11,372 nt of DNA from Candidatus Pacearchaeota archaeon (GTDB lineage Archaea; Nanoarchaeota; Nanoarchaeia; Pacearchaeales; GW2011-AR1), in assembly GCA_002690445.1 (NCBI GenBank), contig NZER01000482.1:1-11372 (forward strand), given 5' to 3'. Every line of letters begins with the position of its first letter. The first letter of the stretch is position 1. This document shows, one piece after another, positions 4,473 through 9,832 of the stretch. The position numbers were made by a program, and so were the translations under genes. The notes under the pieces were generated by a model. The model saw nothing but the letters and a program-made list of their open reading frames with translations, ran no database searches and was not told where the DNA came from.

Positions 4473-5314
4473 AAGAGAACTGCCCTGTCTGCAACTCAGA
4501 GGATATTTCTATAAAGTATAAATTAAGCAAATACAACATATTATCCTGCAACTATTGCAAACTGCTTTTCAATGAAGCTGGAATAAGAGATGCTTCTGCT
4601 CAATTTTATGATGAGGATTATTATGAGAAACTGCACAAGCATTATTTCAGCAGTAAAAAGTTCAGACCTATATTCCTTGAAGCCATTGAGCAATTAAAGG
4701 ATTTCACTTACGGAAAGAAACTGCTGGATTGCGGTTGCGGAACTGGAAACTTCTTAATCTTAGCTGAATCCAATGGTTATTCTGCTCATGGGATTGATAT
4801 AAGCGAGTATGCCTGTAAGATAGCAAGGGAAAACAATCATCTGAAAAATATATCAGTTGGAGCTTTTCAGAATACAAAATTCAGGGACAATGAATTTGAC
4901 ATTATAACCATGTTTGATTTTCTGGAGCATTGCTATAATCCAGATGCTACCCTTAAGGAAGCTTACAGAATCCTCAAGCCCTATGAATACCTTTTCATTG
5001 AAACACCAAACGAGGACAGCATTATGACTACAATCGCAGGGATAATATACAGATTAAGCTTCGGATTGATAAGAAAGCCAGTTGAGCTATCCCATCCGAT
5101 ACACCATAACTATCATTTCAGCAATGAAAGTTTAACTATGCTTCTAAAAAGAAATAAATTTAAAGTTGTATTCAGGAAGAATACAGACTTGTCATTGAAA
5201 GATACTGACATTGCTCAAAAGAATCTCATCTACAATATCCTCATCAGGTTTATCTATGCAATCCAGAAAGTATTTAACAGGGGATGGGAGCAGATAGTTT
5301 ATGCTGAAAAATGA
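4469..5314 (+). CDS. Class I SAM-dependent methyltransferase with N-terminal zinc knuckles (281 aa)
   Basis: The N-terminus carries two cysteine pairs (C5/C8 and C27/C30), a zinc-ribbon cap often seen on methyltransferases of the Methyltransf_23 type. Motif I for SAM binding is LLDCGCGTGNF (85-95), the acidic residue ending strand 2 is in GIDIS (D110), and FDFLEH (149-154) and the proline-containing ILKPYEYLFIETP (168-180) follow in order. The C-terminal third is a variable, basic substrate region. Substrate is unknown: glycan, small molecule or protein are all possible, and a DNA substrate is unlikely because no NPPY/DPPY motif is present. The start shares ATGA with the C2H2 gene. Confidence 0.8.
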   Translation: MKENCPVCNSEDISIKYKLSKYNILSCNYCKLLFNEAGIRDASAQFYDEDYYEKLHKHYFSSKKFRPIFLEAIEQLKDFTYGKKLLDCGCGTGNFLILAESNGYSAHGIDISEYACKIARENNHLKNISVGAFQNTKFRDNEFDIITMFDFLEHCYNPDATLKEAYRILKPYEYLFIETPNEDSIMTTIAGIIYRLSFGLIRKPVELSHPIHHNYHFSNESLTMLLKRNKFKVVFRKNTDLSLKDTDIAQKNLIYNILIRFIYAIQKVFNRGWEQIVYAEK

Positions 5315-5320
5315 CATACT

Positions 5321-5340
5321 CTACCCACTAAAGTAGGTAG
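5321..5340 (+). repeat. Imperfect hairpin upstream of the DNA methyltransferase gene
   Basis: CTACCCACTAAAGTAGGTAG can fold with one mismatch. It shares CCCACTAA with the hairpin at the other end of the DNA methyltransferase gene (6071-6090). It could be a terminator for the preceding gene or a decayed end of an inserted element. Confidence 0.5.
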
Positions 5341-5371
5341 TTTCAAACTATACAAAAGAGGAACGATAAAA

Positions 5372-6112
5372 ATGTTAAACCTAAACACAATACATCAAGG
5401 AGATTGCCTTGAATTGATGCAAAGACTTGAATCTGGAAGTGTTGATTTAATAATTACAGACCCTCCTTATCTTATGAATTATAGAAGCAATAGGCGAGTT
5501 GTTAAAGAGAAATTCAACCACATAGAAAACGATACAAATCAACAGTTTATTAAAGACTATATCAAAGAATGTTATAGGATTCTTAAACAAGACAGTGCGT
5601 TCTATTGTTTTTGTTCGTGGCATAAAATAGATATATTCAAACAAGAAGTGGAGAAATATTTTAATTTGAAGAATATAATTGTTTGGAATAAAAACAATCA
5701 TGGCAGTGGGGACTTAAATGGAAGTTACGCACCAAAACACGAATTTATATTATTTGCACATAAAGGTAGAGCATTAAACAAACAAAAAAGAATACCTGAT
5801 GTTATTGATTGTGCAAAGATAAATTCAGATAAATTAACACATCCGACAGAAAAACCTATTGACTTACTTAAAATATTTATTCTGAATAATAGTGAAGAAG
5901 ATACTATTGTTTTTGATGGATGTGCTGGAACTGGAAGTCTTGCGTTAGCGTGTTTAAATCTTAACAGAAATTTTATTGGTATTGAAAAAGAAGAAAAATA
6001 TGTAAAAGTCGCACAACAAAGAATTAAGGAGGTCGCAGGATGTAAAGCCGAAGGCGACGACGGCATTCCTCCCACTAATAAATTAGTGGGTATCCTGCCT
6101 AAAATTTTATGA
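5372..6112 (+). CDS. Orphan DNA methyltransferase, DPPY type, beta-class motif order (246 aa)
   Basis: It probably transfers a methyl group from SAM to adenine N6 or cytosine N4 in DNA. The catalytic DPPY is at residues 30-33 (LIITDPPY), the conserved HPTEKP at 157-162 and the SAM-binding FDGCAGTG at 181-188; catalytic motif before SAM motif is the beta-class order. A typical domain ends near VAQQRIKE (residue 220). The last 26 residues are encoded by a hairpin-rich element, an odd tail. GAGG lies upstream of the ATG, and the stop overlaps the next start as ATGA. No restriction enzyme is present, so protection from host restriction is the likely role. Confidence 0.88.
   Translation: MLNLNTIHQGDCLELMQRLESGSVDLIITDPPYLMNYRSNRRVVKEKFNHIENDTNQQFIKDYIKECYRILKQDSAFYCFCSWHKIDIFKQEVEKYFNLKNIIVWNKNNHGSGDLNGSYAPKHEFILFAHKGRALNKQKRIPDVIDCAKINSDKLTHPTEKPIDLLKIFILNNSEEDTIVFDGCAGTGSLALACLNLNRNFIGIEKEEKYVKVAQQRIKEVAGCKAEGDDGIPPTNKLVGILPKIL
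6035..6098 (+). other. Structured element with nested inverted repeats at the end of the DNA methyltransferase gene
   Basis: The outer arms GCAGGAT (6035-6041) and ATCCTGC (6092-6098) enclose GCCG/CGGC (6047-6050 with 6061-6064) and a perfect 9-bp stem CCCACTAAT/ATTAGTGGG (6071-6079 with 6082-6090). Together they can form a three-way junction in RNA or single-stranded DNA. The style recalls right-end hairpins of IS200/IS605-type elements, but no transposase is present. The element is more GC-rich than the surrounding gene and encodes the odd C-terminal tail of the methyltransferase. Confidence 0.6.
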
Positions 6113-6312
6113 AAATAAGAACCAATGCAGGAATCGCAGAAGGTATGCCTCTATCTGATGCACAAAGGTATGACAAGGCAGTTAAGATAATCAAACTAGC
6201 CATAGCAGTATTTGGCTCTCTTGGATTATGGTTTTTAGCGATACTTACTTGGATAATCTGGAAAGTTCTCAGCTCAGGAGCAGTAAACAATTATATAGCA
6301 TCCTGCGTTTAA
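6109..6312 (+). CDS. Single-helix membrane protein preceding the assembly ATPase (67 aa)
   Basis: The start shares ATGA with the DNA methyltransferase stop, and the stop is one base from the ATPase start. The N-terminal 27 residues are soluble, followed by one strong helix (about 28-52, with FGSLGLWFLAILTWIIWKVL) and a short polar end. The ATPase that follows lacks the membrane helix found in bacterial Zot/pI proteins, so this protein may serve as its anchor. That role is inference. Confidence 0.65.
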   Translation: MKIRTNAGIAEGMPLSDAQRYDKAVKIIKLAIAVFGSLGLWFLAILTWIIWKVLSSGAVNNYIASCV

Positions 6313-6313
6313 G

Positions 6314-7063
6314 ATGATAAAGATAATTTTAGGGAATGTCGGTTCAGGAAAAACAGCATTCGCAGTCAGGGATATGTATCTTAACCTCAACAGAAGAAAG
6401 ACTTATTCCAACATACAGACCAACCTTAAGAACCAGATTAATATCGCTCCAGAGATGATTCTGAAGAAAGAAATTGCGGATACAAAAAAGAACAGGAAGA
6501 CAGGAGAATCAGAAGCTGTCTACAAGTTCTCATTGAATACAGATTACTGGAAGAAAATAAAGGAACCAATCAATGTAACTTTGGACGAAGCTCATTCAAT
6601 CCTGAATGCAAGAAGGTCCATGAGCAAGATAAATATTATAGTCTCTGATTGGTTAGCGTTGATAAGAAGAGTCTTAGGTTCATCAGAAGCTGGTTTTGGA
6701 GAACTTACCTTCATATCACAACTTGTAAACAGAATAGATATCATTGCAAGGGACATGGCAACCAATGTAATTTATACGATATGCCATTACATAAAAACTT
6801 GCGAACAATGCGGTGCCACATGGAAAGAGAACTCAGAGATGCCAGAGGGATATATTGTCTGTCCTTTATGCAATGACCATAAGATATTCAAGCACAGCCA
6901 TAAATTAGAAGTCTGGCATTTTCCCAACATCCAGTTATTCCAAACATGGCACCAGTTCGGTCAGAATACCTTTTACAAGCACTATATCGTCAATGACATA
7001 GAAAATTACTTCCAGAATTATAACACATTGCAGTGGGACAACATGTTCGGTTCTATGTATTAA
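6314..7063 (+). CDS. Zot/pI-like P-loop ATPase, probable virion assembly or DNA-export motor (249 aa)
   Basis: Walker A is GNVGSGKT (residues 7-14) right at the N-terminus, and Walker B is INVTLDEAH (D91, E92). LTFISQLVNRID (131-142) follows where Zot-family proteins have their conserved F-x-SQ element. This compact order matches zonula-occludens-toxin-like/pI ATPases, which drive extrusion of filamentous phages and have relatives in archaeal viruses. Two CxxC pairs (163-166 and 183-186) form an extra zinc knuckle after the core. No transmembrane helix is present, unlike pI. It is last in the rightward operon. Confidence 0.7.
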   Translation: MIKIILGNVGSGKTAFAVRDMYLNLNRRKTYSNIQTNLKNQINIAPEMILKKEIADTKKNRKTGESEAVYKFSLNTDYWKKIKEPINVTLDEAHSILNARRSMSKINIIVSDWLALIRRVLGSSEAGFGELTFISQLVNRIDIIARDMATNVIYTICHYIKTCEQCGATWKENSEMPEGYIVCPLCNDHKIFKHSHKLEVWHFPNIQLFQTWHQFGQNTFYKHYIVNDIENYFQNYNTLQWDNMFGSMY

Positions 7064-7081
7064 ATATCTTTCTTCTTCAGC

Positions 7082-7156
7082 TTATAGATAATTAGCAATG
7101 AAATCACTCATAAAGTTCCTGCTTACAACTTTCAAAACCCATACAATTTTTTCCAT
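7082..7156 (-). CDS. Possible 24-aa micro-protein
   Basis: The ATG follows the stop of the 48-residue membrane protein by two bases, the same spacing as in the KQRK array. The product (MEKIVWVLKVVSRNFMSDFI...) is short, amphipathic and unlike anything I recognise. It is supported only by this junction, and it ends 18 bases from the convergent ATPase gene. It may be a chance frame in a 3' untranslated region. Confidence 0.3.
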   Translation of the reverse strand: MEKIVWVLKVVSRNFMSDFIANYL

Positions 7157-7158
7157 TT

Positions 7159-7305
7159 TCAATTAAAAGCTATCATTATAACTGCAAACAGGATTAACCC
7201 AATGATTAAATACAGCAGATAACCCTCATTGTAGGCATTATCAAAGAACTTAACTACTTCACCGAATAAATCAGTTACAATCTTTAAGGCATCTAGTTTG
7301 GGCAT
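7159..7305 (-). CDS. Small membrane protein (48 aa)
   Basis: It starts MPKLDALKIVTDLFGEVVKF, an amphipathic first half, followed by a C-terminal hydrophobic helix (about 29-47, GYLLYLIIGLILFAVIMIAF). This tail-anchored layout resembles minor coat proteins or holin-like peptides of small viruses, but no family is recognised. The leader (TTAATTAAATTAAA) has no Shine-Dalgarno sequence. A 14-bp hairpin lies between it and the gene upstream. Confidence 0.55.
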   Translation of the reverse strand: MPKLDALKIVTDLFGEVVKFFDNAYNEGYLLYLIIGLILFAVIMIAFN

Positions 7306-7316
7306 TTTAATTTAAT

Positions 7317-7368
7317 TAAAGCCAGAGCAGAAAGGTGTAAGATGGCTTCTTAAACTGCTCTGGCTTTA
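7317..7368 (-). repeat. 14-bp perfect inverted repeat with 24-nt loop
   Basis: TAAAGCCAGAGCAG (7317-7330) pairs with CTGCTCTGGCTTTA (7355-7368). It sits in an 84-bp gap between two leftward genes. On the minus strand the stem is followed by TTTAATTAAATT. It may be a terminator or RNA-processing hairpin, or a protein-binding or replication site. Its GC content is higher than the flanks. Confidence 0.7.
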
Positions 7369-7389
7369 TTGCAAGATAAACTGCAACTA

Positions 7390-8160
7390 TTATCCTATTA
7401 TTCCCGGAATTTTTATGCTCTGCAACATCCCTGAACCATACAGGAACAATGCTAAATGAACCAAAACTGCAACCATAGTTACAATCAGAAATGTCTGCAG
7501 TTTCTTCATGAACTCATCCAATTGAGTTCCTTTCATAACTCCTTCCGCAATCTTTGCTGTCATGAATCTCTGCAGGGTTGAAGGATTGATTGCATACTCA
7601 ATATCAATCCCTTCAGTTGATTCAATCGTTTTCTTTATTTCAGTTACAGGAATCTTTCTCTTGAAAGGCAGTGTAATCTGCTCATGGTAGTCAAACATAT
7701 ACAGCTTAGTATCTAAATTATAATATTTGGAATCATCATCAAAGAGGTATTTCTTTCCCCTGAACATGAAGCCTTCTTCCTTTTCCCTGACGGTAAACAG
7801 CCTGTGAAATCCGTTGGTAAGCTCCATGTTGATAAGGACAATCCTTCCAGCCTGATACTTGTCCAGATACCATGACTTCCAGAAATCAAGGGAAAGCTTA
7901 GACTTAGTCTTAAGAAGATTGAAGGATTTAATCTTGTCCATAACTGTCGGAGCTTCCTTTTCAGGCTTTACAGTAGCTTTTATCGTCTTTAATTTATCTA
8001 TCTTAGCCATCTCTTTCTTGTATTCTGAGGTTTCCTTGACCTTCTCCTTAACCCTTTTCTTGATAAAATACATGATTACAATATTAAGAACTGCAAGAAA
8101 AGTTAAGATAGCAAAGATGATTATAGAATTCTTTGTAACAATGATGTCTGCTAATGCCAT
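7390..8160 (-). CDS. Two-helix membrane protein with central cytosolic domain (256 aa)
   Basis: Helix 1 is at about 10-33 (SIIIFAILTFLAVLNIVIMYF), followed by a lysine-rich linker (34-70), a soluble domain of about 140 residues and helix 2 near the C-terminus (about 222-244). The soluble part has alternating strands (for example AGRIVLINMELTNGFHRLFT, GFMFRGKKYLF). No family is recognised. It starts four bases after the stop of the preceding membrane protein. A membrane-bound assembly or structural protein would fit, but this is inference. Confidence 0.75.
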   Translation of the reverse strand: MALADIIVTKNSIIIFAILTFLAVLNIVIMYFIKKRVKEKVKETSEYKKEMAKIDKLKTIKATVKPEKEAPTVMDKIKSFNLLKTKSKLSLDFWKSWYLDKYQAGRIVLINMELTNGFHRLFTVREKEEGFMFRGKKYLFDDDSKYYNLDTKLYMFDYHEQITLPFKRKIPVTEIKKTIESTEGIDIEYAINPSTLQRFMTAKIAEGVMKGTQLDEFMKKLQTFLIVTMVAVLVHLALFLYGSGMLQSIKIPGIIG

Positions 8161-8164
8161 TTTT

Positions 8165-8380
8165 TTACTTTAAAAAGTATTCTCTGTAAACTTCAATCAT
8201 TGGATTCTTGCTTAATAACACATAACCGACCATCAATCCTCCGACAGCCCAGCCTATCAACCCTTTCCAACCAATAAACCTGAAAAAATAAAACACTCCA
8301 AAAAGGACACTCAGGCTAATCAGGATTCTCAGGACTGTCAGGAGCAGTTTCTTCAGTTCTGCAAATATCTTTTTTAGCAT
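8165..8380 (-). CDS. Two-helix membrane protein (71 aa)
   Basis: A basic amphipathic start (MLKKIFAELKKLLLTVLRIL) leads into helix 1 (about 12-33), then a GWKG turn, helix 2 (about 38-57, with a glycine-rich GWAVGGLMVGYVLL) and a charged end. The first 65 bases overlap the coiled-coil gene in another frame. The form is holin-like or small-coat-like, but no specific family can be assigned. Confidence 0.65.
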   Translation of the reverse strand: MLKKIFAELKKLLLTVLRILISLSVLFGVFYFFRFIGWKGLIGWAVGGLMVGYVLLSKNPMIEVYREYFLK

Positions 8381-8549
8381 TTAAATTATCAACAAGCTCA
8401 ATCAGGTTTCCATTAATCTTTTCTAGCTGGACAAACTGTTTCTGATTGACTTCAACAAGAGCTTCAATGTTATTCTTCATCTCCTGCACAAGCCCTGCCA
8501 AATCCTCAATCTTATCTGCAAATGGAGCTGTTATCGCTTTAAGGTTCAT
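8316..8549 (-). CDS. Coiled-coil protein (77 aa)
   Basis: Residues about 10-58 form a continuous heptad-like helix (DKIEDLAGLVQEMKNNIEAL, then QKQFVQLEKINGNLIELVDN). The last 18 residues are acidic and disordered (ETAPDSPENPD). The start shares ATGA with the stop of the EF-hand gene, and the 3' end overlaps the two-helix membrane gene by 65 bases. It is probably an oligomeric linker in the same complex as its neighbours. Function unknown. Confidence 0.65.
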   Translation of the reverse strand: MNLKAITAPFADKIEDLAGLVQEMKNNIEALVEVNQKQFVQLEKINGNLIELVDNLNAKKDICRTEETAPDSPENPD

Positions 8550-9007
8550 TTATTCCCAACTCCAAAGAAACTCTTAACTCCGTTAGTAAATCCACCCATA
8601 GCTCCGACCTTAGCATCCTGCTCTCGCTTACCAGCGACCAACTGAACCATCTCCTCTCTGCCCTTTCCAGCCTGAGAAACATTCAACCTTTTCTTCTGCG
8701 TGGACAACGGAAGGCATTTCTGAGGAAGAACTCCCAATGCAACTAAGCTATCAACTGCAAGGACAGCAGAAATTTCAAATGAAGCTAACCTTGTCCTCAT
8801 GTCAATCTGGCTCATCCTAGTTTCAGCATTGATTGCATCCGCATTTAATTCCTTAAGAGAACCTTCAAGCTCTGTCCCCTGAGTTATGTTAGTTACAGAA
8901 TCAGAGAACTTCTGGGTTATCTTTTCAACCCCACCAGTTATCCCATCTCCGTCTAGGTCTGTCGCTACCAGCCTTGTCTTGATTCCGTCTAAAGTTATTG
9001 TTGTCAT
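8546..9007 (-). CDS. Soluble protein with an EF-hand-type loop (153 aa)
   Basis: Residues 17-28, DLDGDGITGGVE, fit the 12-residue calcium loop (D17, D19, D21, E28) but only one loop is present. The rest is mostly helical, with a glycine-rich C-terminus (AMGGFTNGVKSFFGVGNK). The start shares ATGA with the 27-residue helical micro-protein and the stop shares ATGA with the coiled-coil gene, so the three are translationally linked. No family is recognised. A structural or scaffold protein is possible. Confidence 0.65.
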   Translation of the reverse strand: MTTITLDGIKTRLVATDLDGDGITGGVEKITQKFSDSVTNITQGTELEGSLKELNADAINAETRMSQIDMRTRLASFEISAVLAVDSLVALGVLPQKCLPLSTQKKRLNVSQAGKGREEMVQLVAGKREQDAKVGAMGGFTNGVKSFFGVGNK

Positions 9008-9087
9008 TTTATCATCTTCTCTAATATTTCCCTTATCTTCTTAAGCTCAAATGCAATTTCCCTTAATGCTTGAAATTCAGTATTCAA
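9004..9087 (-). CDS. 27-aa helical micro-protein with TTG start
   Basis: The frame MNTEFQALREIAFELKKIRE continues as a regular amphipathic coiled-coil helix to the stop. Its TTG start overlaps the previous stop as TTGA, and its stop overlaps the next start as ATGA. An in-frame stop lies just upstream, so no longer version exists. Both overlaps together make chance unlikely. It probably pairs with another helix in a neighbouring product. Confidence 0.5.
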   Translation of the reverse strand: MNTEFQALREIAFELKKIREILEKMIK

Positions 9088-9203
9088 AAAAACTCATCCT
9101 CATCCTTCTCAGCAATCATAGCATCACAAGTCCTGCATCTTTGTATGCCATCATTACCACTATAAACTCCTGAACCATGACAGCAATCTTTGTTCTTTTC
9201 CAT
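9084..9203 (-). CDS. Small cysteine-rich, probable zinc-binding protein (39 aa)
   Basis: The product is MEKNKDCCHGSGVYSGNDGI followed by QRCRTC and an acidic end. C7/C8/H9 and the later CxxC (C23, C26) could hold one zinc ion, and the CCHGSG segment recalls DnaJ-type knuckles. It follows an oligo-T tract and has no Shine-Dalgarno sequence. Its end is joined to the next gene by TTGA. Function unknown. Confidence 0.55.
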   Translation of the reverse strand: MEKNKDCCHGSGVYSGNDGIQRCRTCDAMIAEKDEDEFF

Positions 9204-9206
9204 CTT

Positions 9207-9222
9207 AAAAAATAAAAAAAAA
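9207..9222 (-). terminator. Oligo-T tract
   Basis: The minus strand reads TTTTTTTTTATTTTTT right after the second MYEVYFDK stop, a likely archaeal intrinsic termination signal that would separate the replication genes from the membrane-protein genes downstream. Confidence 0.45.
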
Positions 9223-9224
9223 GC

Positions 9225-9257
9225 TTACTTGTCAAAGTAAACTTCATACATACTCAT
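9225..9257 (-). pseudogene. Remnant of a second OB-fold-like gene, only the last codons left
   Basis: The frame MSMYEVYFDK-stop repeats the C-terminus of the gene at 9277-9567 (SMYEVYFDK). The eight shared codons plus stop differ at three positions, all synonymous third bases (TAT/TAC, GAT/GAC, AAA/AAG). The pattern suggests a former paralogue that was under selection before most of it was deleted. A translated decapeptide cannot be excluded. Confidence 0.5.
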
Positions 9258-9269
9258 TTCATTCGTAGC

Positions 9270-9299
9270 ATGAAGTTTATTTATCAAAATAAACTTCAT
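9270..9299 (-). repeat. 13-bp perfect inverted repeat across the OB-fold-like stop codon
   Basis: ATGAAGTTTATTT (9270-9282) and AAATAAACTTCAT (9287-9299) are separated by four bases. The right arm encodes the YEVYF codons and the left arm follows the stop. A third related copy (AAGTAAACTTCAT) lies at 9235-9247. It is a possible 3' hairpin or a by-product of the local duplication. Confidence 0.7.
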
Positions 9300-9567
9300 A
9301 CATTGATGTTGGGTTCTGTCCCCTAATCTTTGGCGGTTCAGTTCCCTTAAAGACAATCTTAACCTTAGTCCCAACTTCTGCCTTCTGCATCCTGTTCTGC
9401 AGAACCTTATGGCTAGGTGTCAAAACCTCGTCATTGTCCCCTTTCTTTATGGTATACTGGACACCATAAAGCCCTTCCCTGTTTATGTGGGTTACTTCCC
9501 CTTCCAGCTCCTCATCTTCCTTGTCTGGAAGCCAGATTCCAGCTCCTTCCTGTTTCTCATATCCCAT
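9277..9567 (-). CDS. Probable OB-fold, single-stranded-DNA-binding-like protein (96 aa)
   Basis: The ATG has GAGGT seven bases upstream. An acidic N-terminus (KEDEELEGEV) is followed by beta-type strands: GEVTHINREGLYGVQYTIKK (23-42), a connecting helix with SHKVLQNRM, then GTKVKIVFKG and MYEVYFD at the end. The pattern 'V-G-T-K-V-K-I-x-F-x-G ... N-P-T-x-x-Y-E-V' is common in small OB-fold proteins of viral replication modules. I see no diagnostic residues, so the ssDNA-binding role is inferred from fold pattern and from its place after the primase, PIP micro-protein and regulator. Confidence 0.5.
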   Translation of the reverse strand: MGYEKQEGAGIWLPDKEDEELEGEVTHINREGLYGVQYTIKKGDNDEVLTPSHKVLQNRMQKAEVGTKVKIVFKGTEPPKIRGQNPTSMYEVYFDK

Positions 9568-9581
9568 TTCTTTTACCTCGC

Positions 9582-9710
9582 TTACGCTTTTTTTCCTTTC
9601 ATAGCCAACTCTAAGGCTATATCAGTAGCATCAGTTATTTTTATTCCTTTCTCTGCACAATATACTTTCCAACGCTGATGAACATCCTTAGAAATGATTA
9701 TTGTTGGCAT
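9582..9710 (-). CDS. Small ribbon-helix-helix-like regulator (42 aa)
   Basis: I start at MPTIIISKD (ATG 9708-9710), where a TATA-like box lies about 26 bases upstream. A longer frame beginning at 9764 would run through that promoter. The pattern is a strand (TIIISKDVHQRW), helix A with VYCAEKG and helix B (ITDATDIALELAMKGK), typical of very short Arc/CopG-like DNA-binding proteins. It probably autoregulates this internal promoter. The start of the OB-fold-like gene is 14 bases downstream of its stop. Confidence 0.55.
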   Translation of the reverse strand: MPTIIISKDVHQRWKVYCAEKGIKITDATDIALELAMKGKKA

Positions 9711-9732
9711 ATAAATACAGAAATACAATAAA

Positions 9733-9749
9733 CTATTTAAGTATTTATA
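9733..9749 (-). promoter_or_regulatory. Internal TATA-like promoter for the regulator/OB-fold genes
   Basis: The minus strand reads TATAAATACTTAAATAG here, with TTAAATAG centred near -26 and TATAAATA near -36 from ATG 9710. The first gives a leaderless start, the second a leader of about ten bases. No Shine-Dalgarno sequence precedes the ATG. Confidence 0.45.
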
Positions 9750-9766
9750 TACTGGAACATACATTT

Positions 9767-9832
9767 CTAATTCTCATCATCCTTGATATGAACATTGTTT
9801 GCTCCAAATTCAAATAATGTAGTCTGAATCAT
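9767..9832 (-). CDS. 21-aa micro-protein with an archaeal PCNA-interacting (PIP) motif
   Basis: The start shares ATGA with the stop of the basic protein upstream. The peptide begins MIQTTLFEFGANN and ends with an acidic stretch, KDDEN. Residues 3-9, QTTLFEF, fit the archaeal PIP consensus Q-x-x-L-x-x-F and are close to the PIP peptide of the Pyrococcus clamp-loader large subunit as I recall it (QATLFDF). Nearly the whole product is motif, so it could dock on host PCNA to compete with host partners. The other reading is an adaptor for a replication protein. The primase is encoded two genes upstream. It is too short for family statistics. Confidence 0.55.
   Translation of the reverse strand: MIQTTLFEFGANNVHIKDDEN

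Noticed and set aside
5321..6098. Complete IS200/IS605 insertion sequence
   Set aside because: No TnpA or TnpB coding sequence is present; only end-like hairpins are seen, so I report structures and not a mobile element.
5447..6290. Minus-strand frames opposite the DNA methyltransferase and the membrane gene
   Set aside because: They lie fully under genes with clear catalytic motifs or operon junctions and show no recognisable domain.
7859..8173. Plus-strand 104-residue frame with hydrophobic stretches
   Set aside because: It is antisense to the lysine-rich linker and helix 1 of the 256-residue membrane protein and has no start context.
9582..9710. Toxin-antitoxin pair based on the small ribbon-helix-helix gene
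   Set aside because: The downstream gene looks like an OB-fold replication protein, not a toxin, and no toxin motif is visible.
9582..9764. Longer 60-residue version of the second ribbon-helix-helix protein
   Set aside because: The extra 18 residues are encoded by the TATA-rich promoter region, and the fold begins at MPTIII.
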